Assembly (NCBI RefSeq): GCF_024868665.1
Contig: NC_079895.1
Span: 22,801,011-22,865,010, forward strand
Direction of reading: 5' to 3'
Source of the DNA: Triplophysa rosa
Lineage: Eukaryota; Chordata; Actinopteri; Cypriniformes; Nemacheilidae
Length of the DNA: 64,000 nucleotides
Shown piece by piece: positions 46,301 to 58,300 of this stretch. Numbering within the stretch: position 1 is the first letter of the stretch; every line of letters starts with the position of its first letter. The position numbers were made by a program, and so were the translations under genes. Below the pieces are notes generated by a model. The model was not told the origin of the DNA and made no database searches. It saw only the letters and a list, made by a program, of their open reading frames with translations.

Positions 46301-49300
46301 CCATTAGCTCTCTTGGTTCCCTGGAAATCATGTACCAAGCCAACTTGACACTAGTAAAAGATTCTTTAACTTTTCTGGTATATTTTTTTAAATAAACAAA
46401 TTAGTAACAGTAAGTGAATGATCAAGACAGAAAGACAGTTCTGTACTGGATTTTAACTGCGAGTAGTGTGCACCTGAAGTGGTTCAAACCAGAGGAAATG
46501 ATTCATAATTTATCAACTATTATTTATATGCCTGATTTTATTATCCGATACAGACAACATTAAAAATTAAAATTTTCTACCGATACCGATATGGACAATA
46601 ATTTATCATGCATCCCTTTATCTAGGCCAGGGGTCTGCAACCCATGGCTCTCGCGCCGCATGTGGCTCTTCTGTCCCCCTGCTGCGCCTCCCTGCAGTCT
46701 TTATAAGGCCCTGTTTATGCCTGATACGAAAGAGGCACACACTCTTTATGCCTGATAAATGCCTTTATGCCTGATTCTGTGTTAGAAATGGAATGGTGAG
46801 AAAACATTCTGCTTGGTACGTTTTTAGTCTTTAAACCACACTTTTAGGTCTTTAGCCGGCATAGTTTAAATCCTGTCTGACTAGCGCGCTTCTCGTAATG
46901 TTTACGCAAGATGTCCGTATGCGGAGAGTAGGTGGTCTCTTGTGGCTGTTAATCAAACGTGGCAAAAACAAAACCCAAAACAAAAGTTCACAGAAAAAAG
47001 ATGAAGTCTAACTACAGCAGCGCCGCAACACTACTCTCCTATTGCCAGGCAACACTCCCACTTCTTTCCAGGGACAAACATGTATAAATTGCTAACTTTT
47101 AAATACAATGAAAATGTGGTGCAACTGGGTAACTACTACCTAACATGCAAAACAACCTGTTTTATAGTAATTTAAAGGTAACATATATTTTGTGGCTCCA
47201 GACACAAAGGTTGCCAACCCCTGACCTAGTCACATAATATAAAGACATTGAATGTTGAATCTCATTTCCCTCTTAATGCACTCGTGGATGGAGATCTACA
47301 TTCTTAGACTTTATTGTTTTATTAATACTACACAATTTATTCATGGATTAGGCTCAATTATACAAGTTTTCATCAAGTTCTTTTAGCCATCAAACCTCCC
47401 ACAGAATATTTCGGCTCTCTGATGATAAATCCCTCTTTCCTTTGAAGTTATACACATTTTATATTTTCTTAAATGTTTTGAATCATTATGGCAATTGCAA
47501 AAAAGCACTCCACACCATATTGATGTCACCACCTTGCTTTACAACGGCTGAGATTCTTTTGATCAAAAGCAGCTTTTCCCCCATAAATATTGTATAAAAA
47601 TTAAGGCTATAAAGCTCTTCCTTTGTAGATCTTCAAATATCATTCAGATGCCTGACTAACGTACTCAAAGAGAGTCTGTCTAGCCTTTTTATCTCAACAG
47701 GATTCAGCCAAACACACGTAACAAAAACACACAATTCTGTAGCTGTTCGTAGCAAAAACTGAAAGTTATAAAAAAAACCTTAGTCATAATTAGGGCTGTT
47801 CAATGATTAATCGTATCCAGAATAAAACTTTTTTTACATAATATATGTATGTGTACAGTGCATATTTATTTTGTATTTATAAACACATATATTTAGGAAA
47901 TATTTACATGTACTGTACATATTTATATTTATATATAATTTATATATATACACATACACACTTTTTTATATTTTATATTTTTATTAAATATATACATGTA
48001 TGTGTACAGGGTTCCTACACATTTTCTATTTCGAAATTCCACACCTTTCCAGACTCAAACATACAGACTTCCCAGAAGAATTTTCAGACTATATTTAACG
48101 TCCGAGAAAAGTCGTGGTTGTAAAAATCAAACATGTACAGTGGCAAGAAAAAGTATGTGAACCTTTTGGAATTTCATGGTTTTCTGAATAAATTTGTCAT
48201 AAAATGTGATCTGATCTTCATATAAGTCAAGGGTATTGACACATAAAATGTGTCTAAAATAATATCACAACTTTTCTTGATCTTTCATGTCTTTATTGAG
48301 AACAACAAAAAAAAACTCGTAGTGCTTGTGGAAAAAGTATGTGAACCCTTGAGTTAATGACCTCAAAAAGGTAATTGGAGTCAGGTTTTAGCACACCTGG
48401 AGTTTGGAGGTGTGGACTACAGCTACTTTAACTGATAAAAACCCCCTCAAACTTTTGGAGTTTGCTCTGCACAAGAAGAACACGCTTATGTGAGCCATGC
48501 CTCGCCAAAACGAGCTTTCCGAGGATCTACGATCAAGATTTGTTGATCTACATAAAGCTGGCAAGGGTTACAAAGTTATTTCAAAGACTTTAGAAATTCA
48601 CCAGTCTACAGTTAGGCAAACAATCTACAAATGGAGACACTTTGGGACTGTTGCTACTCTACCAAGAAGTGGGCGCCCAGTCAAAATGACACCAAGAGCA
48701 CAACCAAGACTCATCAATGAGGTAAAGAAACAACCCCGAATGACAGCCAAAGATTTGAAGGCATCATTGGAACTTGCTAACATCTCTGTTCATGAGTCTA
48801 CAATACATAAAACACTGAACAAGCAGGGTATCCACGGCAGGACACCACGAAGGAAGCCACTTCTTACTAAAAAGAACATTGCTGCACACCTGAAGTTTGC
48901 AACAGAGCACATTGACACTCCACAGCAGTATTGGCAAAATGTTTTGTGGACTGATGAAGCTAAGATTGAACTATTTGGAAAAAATACACAGCACTACATC
49001 TGGCGTAGAAAGGGCACGGCATATCATCATGAAAACATCATCCCAACTGTAAAGTATGGTGGAGGAAACATCATTATTTGGGCCTGCTTTGCTGCATCAG
49101 GGCCTGGCCAGCTTGGAATCATTGAGGGGAAGATGAATTCCAAGTATATCAGACATTCTTCAGGATAATGTGAGAATGTCTGTACGTCAGCTGAAACTGT
49201 GTAGAAGATGGGTGATGCAACAGGACAACGACCCAAAACACCGGAGCAAGTCCACAACAGAATGGCTTCAGAAAAACAAAATCCGCCTTTTGGAGTGGCC

Positions 49301-52300
49301 AAGTCAGAGCCCAGACCTCAACCCAATAGAGATGCTATGGATTGACTTGAAGGGGGCCATACACATGAGACGTCCAAAGAATATGAGAGAGCTAAAGCAG
49401 CTCTGCCAGGAAGAATGGGCTAAAATTCCTCCTCAACGATGTGCAGGTCTGATCCACAGCAACAGGAAGCGCCTGGTTGAGGTTATTGCTGCCAAGGGGG
49501 GTCAACCAGTTATTAATTCTAAGGGTTCACTTACCTTTTCCACTGCCATTTTGAATGTTGAATGAGTGTGTTCAATAAAGACATGAAAGATCAGACTTTT
49601 TTCACCTTATTATTTTTAGACACATTATGTTTGTCAATACCCTTGACTTAGACAAAGATCAGATAACATTTTATGACAAGTTTATTCAGAAAAGGTTCAG
49701 AAAAGAAAATTCCAAAAGGTTCACATACTTTTTCTTGCCACTGTATATTATTATATTATTTTGCCAAATAATCAGTGGACTGTTTCAGCTATACCTCATA
49801 CAAATGAATGAACAACAAACCAAGACATGTTCAATGCACAACATTTTATTGGAATTTAGTCAAATGATTAATTAATAATTTGTCAAATTAAATAACTGTA
49901 AACCTTCAACCCACAGCAACAGAAAGAATGGTGAAATATAATTAATTAATGAACATGAAAAGAGAATTAAAGTCCATTAACTTGGATTCTTTCAAAATTT
50001 GACGACATTCAATCCGGGCCATACACAGGATTTTAGAAATACCAAGGTCCAAAAACAAGTTTGTCCCAAACAAAAAAAATATTTTCTTGAGCTACATTTG
50101 TGTATTTTAGAACAACTGGAGTGCAAATTAGATAACAATAGCTAAAACCATGTCTGTCTTTTTATGTTTATCAGTGATGAGTAAACACATGGTCAATTGA
50201 TATTTTTAAACAAATATTGCCACCGTGACAGCAGAACCAGAGGGACAATCTGCTACTGTGCCGTGGGGAGTGGTTCAGTGGCTGACAGAGTGGTCACCTC
50301 GCACAGGGCAGAACCCCAGGGAGTTTGACGGCTCTGCTGACTTACCTGCCTGGTGTTACCGCCGGCCAACGCACCGTTGTATCGAGAGTGCTGCAGGGAA
50401 GCCCAGAGAAAGAAGCTCTTTTAAGAGAGAGTGGGCGCCCGGCCCTCAAAAGGGCCCAGCTTGGGTCAGGGACGTGGCAGGCGGCATCCCACTTAGACCC
50501 GCCGCGTTGACCTGGCCAGGGGTTCGAGCCCGTTGTTACTCTCAATCCCCCTGGCTCATCCCGTCAGGGCTGCTCTGTCTCCTAGGTGGATTCCCAACGG
50601 GGTAGAAGCCCTCTCCTGTGGGGCTCTGCATCTCTGGCGGGCCGTCGCTTGGAGGGCCCCAGTACCAGAGGGGCCACCACAGGGGGGCGGGGCTGCTAGG
50701 GGGCAGGCTGCGCTTGGGACCTCGACGACCAATAGGTGGCCGGGTCACGGTGGAGCAGTCTGCTTCTTCACCACGGAGAGCCTCCACGGTGTCACCACAC
50801 AGACCTGCTTGTGAGATGGGCGCATCTAGAAGGTGAGCCTTCTGAGTGTCACTACGCAAGGTTGAGCCACATATGTCTCCCTTGGACCACTATCGTGGAC
50901 GTCGTCTGACCCAGAGCACGTCGTTATACCCAGAGCACCCGCCATGACCTTCGCCGCACGAGACATGAGGTCGGTGGCGGTGCGCAGCCGGGTCGGTCTT
51001 CCCATCAACTGGATCCCAATGCTTTGACTTATGACCCGATGGGTCGCCATAGCATTATGAACCCGATGGACCGCCATAGCTTGGAGGCAGTTTAACCCAC
51101 AGCATCGTAAGTCTTCGACACGAGTGTCAAAGAGGTTACATGCCCTGGAAGGGAGCCTTGGTCGACCCCTCCAAGTGGCAGCGTCTGTGGTGCACCGCGA
51201 CTGCACATTCCACCTGGGGGACGTCGACATATCCCTTAGCTGCCCCACCGACCAGGGAAGTAACAGCTTCTGAGCCCGTCAGATGGGAATGCGCCACGAA
51301 CGGCATATTCCACGTCTTTGTGAGCTCCTCATGCACCTACAGGTCAAGGGCAAGCACGGCCGTCATCCCTGCGTCGCCTTGATTTGGGCTCAACCGCCCG
51401 GGGACTGGAGCTTAAAGGGGTCTCCGCATCCGATGCCAGGAGGTAACTGTCCGACATTATGACAGAAAGTTCATCCCCATTCCGTTGTCGAGTCTGCCTG
51501 CTATGGGACGGTACACTGCCGCCTATCGGGGACAAGCCAGGTGAGCGTGCCGGGGCACGGATGGTCCGTGAACCGAAACTGGCGGAGTGACATCCCTGGA
51601 AATCCCCAATCACCCCCGCCGCTCGCCGACGCGGTCGACCTCGCTGAAGCGACAGTCGAACTCGCTCGAGAAGCCAGACAGGGTTGTGGCTACATTCCAG
51701 AGAACGTAGCCAACCGTGACCGCAACACCTTAATCGACGAGCCCTGCCACTGCATGCTGGAACCCCAACATGCAATACAGGTGTCGTGCCCGTCGGACTC
51801 GGGGATGAGTCTGTCATACCCAAGAACACAGCTGCGAGACATCTGAAGACAGCGCAGACTGTGAGAGGAAATTTGCTCTTTTAGAAATATCTGCAGCTCG
51901 CTGCCGAGATGCCCACGGGAAGGTCCACCACCAAGAGGGAGAAATCCGCTGCTTTGTGTCGAAAATCCAGCAGTCTGGAAGAAATCTCAAAGAGATGGAG
52001 CGCTTGACATGTATGTCATGCAGGTTCGGAAGAACAAAGGATGAGTGAATGGCCGCCGCCACCTCCCTTTTATACCTATGCACGGGGCGGGGACTGGTGT
52101 GCGTGTGCCATTCGCCAAAGCCCATTGGCGTTTTAAATTCCTCTCGGAGATGATAGGTTCTCAAGATCAAACCCCAGTCTGTCTCTCAACACAACGTCGA
52201 GAGACCGACTGAAGGGGAATTCATAATTTTCTCCATACTCAATTTACTTTTTCCATACAAATCTAGACCTGGAAAACAATAAAAATAAAAATCCATACTT

Positions 52301-55300
52301 TTCCAAAACGCGTAGGAAACCTGTGTGTATGTGTTTAGAAATACACAATTAATATGCACAGTGCACAGACATATATTATGTAAACACAAACTTTAATTCT
52401 GGATGCGATTAATCATGATTAATCGCTTAACAGCCTTAGTCATAATACCTTTATAATAATATTGAGGGGGAGTTGTTGTTGTCTAAAGTAATGCTTTTAG
52501 GGTAATTACAATGACTTGTACACATTTTGCAGAACTTTTATTAGGATAAAATTTCTTTTGACCACAGTATAGACTGGAGACTTTTGTGGAGAGCACACAT
52601 ACCTCCATATACTTCTGAAGTGGAGGCAAGGAGCAGGCGTGCTCCGACTCGCTTGGCTAGGCCTGGGGATAGGAGACGACATGAGAACATTAGTTGTTAA
52701 TTTTTGCATTTAACCAGATAGTCTGACTCAGCCATCTATGACAAGCCCACTGAGAGAGTCAGAAACAACCACACCACACTTCAGTTAGAAGAAGCCTCCA
52801 AAGCAATCAAACCATACAGCCTGATCTGGATTAATAATGTGCAACTATGTTTTTTTCACAGCTTAATGTTTGCAGTTAAATTGTAAAATTACTGCTAAGT
52901 GTTTTGACTGGCTTAAGAAATATTTATATCAGCCACTCTATTAGAACAGGGTGTGCAATGAATGTATAGTATAAATGATGATACAACAGTAAATTCTGGA
53001 CTTTGAATCTGATTGGATTGAGGCGTTTCAAGTGTGCTGATATTTCTGAGTAACAGCACAGAGACCATTAAGAATGACAATCGCAGATTGACAGATGCCC
53101 CGGACACACCACTGGATCCAGCATTTCAGCATTTTCATTTCAGTCAAAATGTTCCTGTGCTAAACCCTGTAAGGTGCTAATGTACATAATAAAACTGCTA
53201 TTTCCTGCTATAAAAGTCTATACTTGTTCTGCACTTCCAATGTACCCATTTGAGTTAAGTATGCAGTCATGCAGGATGGATTATAAATGTCCTTCAGTTG
53301 CAGCTCTTAACTAATTTAAACATCAGTCAGTACTTACCTAGCATGTTCAGGGTACCAATGGTGTTGGTTTTCAGAGTCTTGATAGGGTTGTACATATAGT
53401 TTGGTGGTGATGCAGGGGAGGCCAAATGATATATCTGGTCAACTGAGAAAAGTAAATAAGAATATAGAGTTAGAAATGGAGGGAAGAGACATCAAGGGGT
53501 TATTTTTAAATCACTAACTGGAACTGTTATGGGTAATTGTGTGCAAGTAAATGAACAACTGGTCACCAAAGTTTGGCAACAAAGTGCTCTGCCAAGAGAA
53601 ACTAATGATCACTCAAAATGCTTCTGGCATTCAGCCACTAGACTAATGTTTACAACACAACAAAGGACTGAAATCCACGGATATAGAGGCTTAATGCAAC
53701 TCATACAGCATGAGTATACATTACCCACAGTCACACACACACTTGGGCAGATGGAACATTCTATGAAATCCGTTTTATTTTCCGCCAAATTCCGTTTGTT
53801 CCGTTTGAATTTTTCTGGATTCTGTGTTTTCCGTATTTTACTTTAGAATACAGTAGTAATTAAAGCTGCGAGCAGCGATGATCGGGCCCGCGCGGAAAGT
53901 GCCACCGCAACCCGATTGCATAAGGAAAACAGTGAATTGTAAGCGATAAAATTAATGTAGGCGATAAAATTAATGCAGGCGAACTATAGTAGGATTTGTT
54001 ATTTATTTAAATGCGTCACATTCCCTTTTACCAGCTGGTGGCGCTATTGCTATAAGTGAACACTGACATGGATATGTGTTCAGGCCAGGACTATTATCAA
54101 ACATGTGAAGTGTGAGGCCGGTCAAACATTGTGTGCCTGAGTTACTATAGCTTCCTGTTTCATGGCGAAACATCAAACTTTATCAGGCCACCACGGACAC
54201 GCCCCTCAGCGAAAAGTTAGGATCTTTCAATGCATCTTCACAAAGATCTGAAGATCATACTGGCTGTACTCTTCAAATATACGACGCTGACCTGTTTGAA
54301 TCTCTATGAGGAGTTAATCACAGTTTGAAACATGCCACTTCCTGTTTCCTGCAGGTGGCGCTATAACTGTATCTGAATATTACCATGTAGTTGTCTTCAG
54401 GCCAGGACTTTTATCAAATGTGTGAAGTCTGGGTGAAGTCTGGGGCCTGTTGTACATTGTATGCCCGAGTTACAACAACTTCCTGTTCATGGCGAAACGC
54501 CAAACTTTGGCAGGCCGCCAGGGTCACGTTCCCCCACGAAAAGTCAAGATCTCTGCAATTTATATTCGCAAAGGCCTTAAGATGAAAATGACATGAAGAT
54601 GATGTTGATCGGATTAAAACTCTAGGAGGAGTTCGTTAAAGTACGACGACTGGAAATTGCAAAAATTTACCAAATTGCACAGGAAATTAAAAATAACGGA
54701 CTTCCTGTTTAGTTTAGAGATATGCTCCAAGAGACTTTTCTTAATGATTCAGGGTGTTCTATGAGCCCACCAAATTTGGTGCATGTATGTTTTGCATAGC
54801 GGTCTGGGCAGTTCTAGGTGGCGCTAGCGAGCCATTTTGCCATGCCTAATTTTAAAACCCCTATCAGACGTAAATTTTTGCCACGTCTGATGCGTGTGCA
54901 AGTTATTGTGAGTTTTGAGCATGTTTAGGCCTTCAAATTAGAGATCAAAGCGGGAGAAGAACACAGAAACAATAGGGCTCTGCACTGCAGTGCAAGCCGG
55001 TGGCTTGCTCCTCCGTGCTCGGGCCCTAATTATATTTGCCCACGAAAACTTCAGTATACTATAGTATTCACTTATAAACTACATAAACAAACCTACAGTA
55101 TAGATTCTTTAAACCATACAGGATTTTTTTTAAAGGGTATAACGTACAACTTGCATTATGTTAATAAACAAGTATCTTATCAGTACATTTTCTTTTTTTA
55201 TATATTTATTTAGTTTTTAGGTCTACTTAAATATCAGTACTATAGGTTAATAAAGTAATTAGGGCTGCAACTAACGATTATTTTGATAATCGATTAGTTG

Positions 55301-58300
55301 GACGATTATTTTTTCGATTAATAGGATACATTTTTTTATTCGATCTTTTGCTTATAATAACTAAATCAGAGATGGGAAAAGTATACACAACTGAACTCAT
55401 TTGCCTTCTCTGAAAATGTTGTGGATGTCTCCCTAATTAACACACCAAGGCTGAGTTGATTCAGGTGTGTCATATTAGAAGCAGCTGACAATAGTCTCTC
55501 CCAAATGTGGGAGGGAGGGCGCGGTTGGCCAAGGAAACCTTTTTTTTTGTGGCATGAAAAGTGAGATATTTGTCATTCAAATGTAGTGAAGTACAGTAAA
55601 AGTATCCAGAAAAAATAATACGTAAGTATTAGGGATGCCACAATTCTCAATATAATATTGAACTGTTCGGTACGACCTCCAAGGTTCAATACGTGTAAGT
55701 GAATAGCGGTTTTCCGTTTAAATTATTTCTGTGCTTTTAATTACACTTAATTGGCTATGTCCATGTGGCTTTATTGTATTTTCCATTACAGCAATTGCAA
55801 GTTTTGCATTACGTTGTTTTAAATACTTGTCTTACCAGACATTTCCATATCCAAAATGTCCATATTAGCAAGTATCCTTTAAAAAGCAATCCATTATGTC
55901 TTAAGTTAACTTCAGTAAGGTTTAATTTATATTTCATTTATATGGTGAAGACTATAAAGGCTTATTTTACATTTGGTTATTTAATTTCTGTACCGGATAA
56001 CTACTATTAGATCAACCTGAAAAGTATTCATTTTATTTGTATGTTTGCTTTATTACATTTACTTGTGCTATTGCTTTTGCACATACTACTTTTTTATTTT
56101 AAAACTTACTGACTAGTTGTCTTCAACAGTATTTGAAATTTCAGTTAGGCTAATAGTTACCTTATTTATTGAGATTAGATCTCAATAAAGATTAGAGATT
56201 AGAGGTAAAAAAACAACAAGCAAACCGAGCGCTGACGAAAGCGAAAGATGCGGGTTGAGTTGTGTTTGTTTTGGTGATTTGAACATCAACAACGACTAAG
56301 AGAAATTGGACACCCCGCCTTTAAGTATTAAAAGGTAAAAAAAACATTTATTTATGAAATGTAGTGAAGTAAAACATATGATATATGCTTTGTAATGTAG
56401 TGCAGTAAAAACACTTTCATAAAGTACAGATACTTAAAAAATGTACTTGAGTGAAAATAATAATGTCCACCTCTGATATTTTTTCGCCTTTTTTCTGTAA
56501 TTTTACTTCCATTGCCATCCTAATTATTTTCTAATTTTTTCATCATCCATGTTACGAATGTCGTTTCAACTCTCAACTGTCAATGCGATAAAATGTGCTT
56601 ACCATTTGGCTAGAGACATTTCATTTTCATTTCAACATCCGCCTTTCACACATCAATTTATTGAACAATGTCCGTCACAACAAAAACAATAGGGTCTACG
56701 CACTTATAGTGCTTGGCCCCTAATAATTACAGGGTGCTCACCAGAGCATGTGAGCGAAGCGGAGCGAGAGCGTTAATACAGTATCTCACAGAAGTGAGTA
56801 CACCCCTCACATTTTTGTAAATATTTGTTTCATGTGACAACACTGAAGAAATGAAACTTTTCTACAATGTAAAATGTTGAAGTAGTGAGTGTGCAGCTTG
56901 TATAACAGTGTAAAATTTGCTGTCCCCTCAAAATAACTCAACACACAGCCATTAATGTCTAAACCGCTGGCAACAAAAGTGAGTAAATTGGGCCCATTTA
57001 GCCATTCTCCCTCCACGGTGTCATGTGATTCTTTAGTGTTACAAGGTCTCAGGTGTGAATGGGGAGCAGGTGTGTTAAATTTGGTGTTATCGCTCCCACT
57101 CTCTCATACTGGTCACTGGAAGTTCAACATGGCACCTCATGGCAAAGAACTCTCTGAGGATCTGAAAAAAAGACTTGTTGCTCTACATAAAGATGGCCCA
57201 GGCTATAAGAAGATTGCCAAGACCCTGAAACTGAGCTGCAGCATGATGGCCAAGACCATACAGCAGTTTAACAGGACAGGTTACACTCAGGACAGGCCTC
57301 ACCATGGTTGTCCAAAGAAGTTGAGTGCACGTGCTCAGCGTCATATCGAGAGGTTGTCTTTGGGAAATAGACGTATGAGTGTTGCCAGCATTGCTGCAGA
57401 GGTTGAAGGGGTGGGGGGTCAGCCTGTCAGTGCTCAGACCATACGCCGCACACTGCATCAAATTGGTCTGCATGGCTGTCATCCCAGAAGGAAGCCTCTT
57501 CTAAAGATGATGCACAAGAAAGCCCGCAAACAGTTTGCTGAAGACAAGCAGACAAAGGACATGGATTACTGGAACAATATCCTGTGGTCTGATGTGACCA
57601 AGATAAACGTATTTGGTTCCGATGGTGTCAAGAGTGTGTGGTGGCAACCAGGTGAGTACAAAGACAAGTGTGTCTTACCTACAGTCAAGCATGGTGGTGG
57701 GAGTGTCATGGTCCGGGGCTGCATGAGTGCTGTCGGCACTGGGGAGCTACAGTTCATTGAGGGAACCATGAATGCCAACATGTACTGTGACAAACTGAAG
57801 CAGAGCATGATCCCCTCTCTTCAGAGACTGGGCCACAGGACAATATTCCAACATGATAACGACCCCAAAAGAAGCTGAGGGTAAAGGTGATGGACTGGCC
57901 AAGCATGTCTCCAGACTTAAACCCTATTGAGCATTTGTGAGGCATCCTCAAACGGAAGGTGGAGGAGCACAAGGTCTCTAACATCCACCAGCTCTGTGAT
58001 GTCGCCATAGAGGAGTGGAAGAGGACTCCAGTAGCAATCTGTGAAGCTCTGGTGAACTCCATGCCCAAGAGGGTTAAGGCAGTGCAGGAAAATAATGGTG
58101 GCCACACAAAATATTGACACTTTGGGCCCAATTTGGACATTTTCAATTAGGAGTGTACTCTCTTTGTTGCCAGCGGTTTAGACATGAATGGCTGTGTGTT
58201 GAGTTATTTTGAGGGGACAGCAAATTTACACTGTTATAAAAGCTGTGCACTCACTACTTTACATTGTAGCAAAGTGTCATTTCTTCAGTGTTGTCACATG

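Larger units (their letters stand above)
48005..52325. mobile_element. Inner hAT element (hAT-B), TSD TGTATGTG
   Basis: The ends TACAGGGTTCCTAC and GTAGGAAACCTGTG are inverted. The 8-bp TGTATGTG is present at 47997-48004 and 52326-52333, inside hAT-A. Its own arms (48005-48137, 52218-52325) share ACACCTTTCCAGAC- and TCTAGACCTGGAAA-type sequence. It contains a Tc1 element (48138-49743), about 480 bp of unassigned AT-rich DNA (49746-50220) and a DIRS fragment (50221-52217). Confidence 0.82.
47791..52438. mobile_element. Outer hAT MITE (hAT-A) hosting nested insertions, TSD GTCATAAT
   Basis: The left end TAGGGCTGTTCAATGATTAA and right end ATTAATCGCTTAACAGCCTTA are inverted. GTCATAAT is duplicated at 47783-47790 and 52439-52446. 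The MITE arms proper are 47791-48004 and 52326-52438 (GTATTTATAAACACAT and its mirror). Everything between is the inner hAT block. Confidence 0.88.

Noticed and set aside
50225..50605. 126-codon plus-strand frame in GC-rich DNA
   Set aside because: It is antisense to DIRS gag-like sequence; high GC gives open frames on both strands, and the context supports the minus strand.
56955..57129. N-terminal extension of the Tc1 transposase
   Set aside because: It is terminal inverted repeat sequence, mirrored at 58120-58200; the usual start is MAPHGKELS at 57130.
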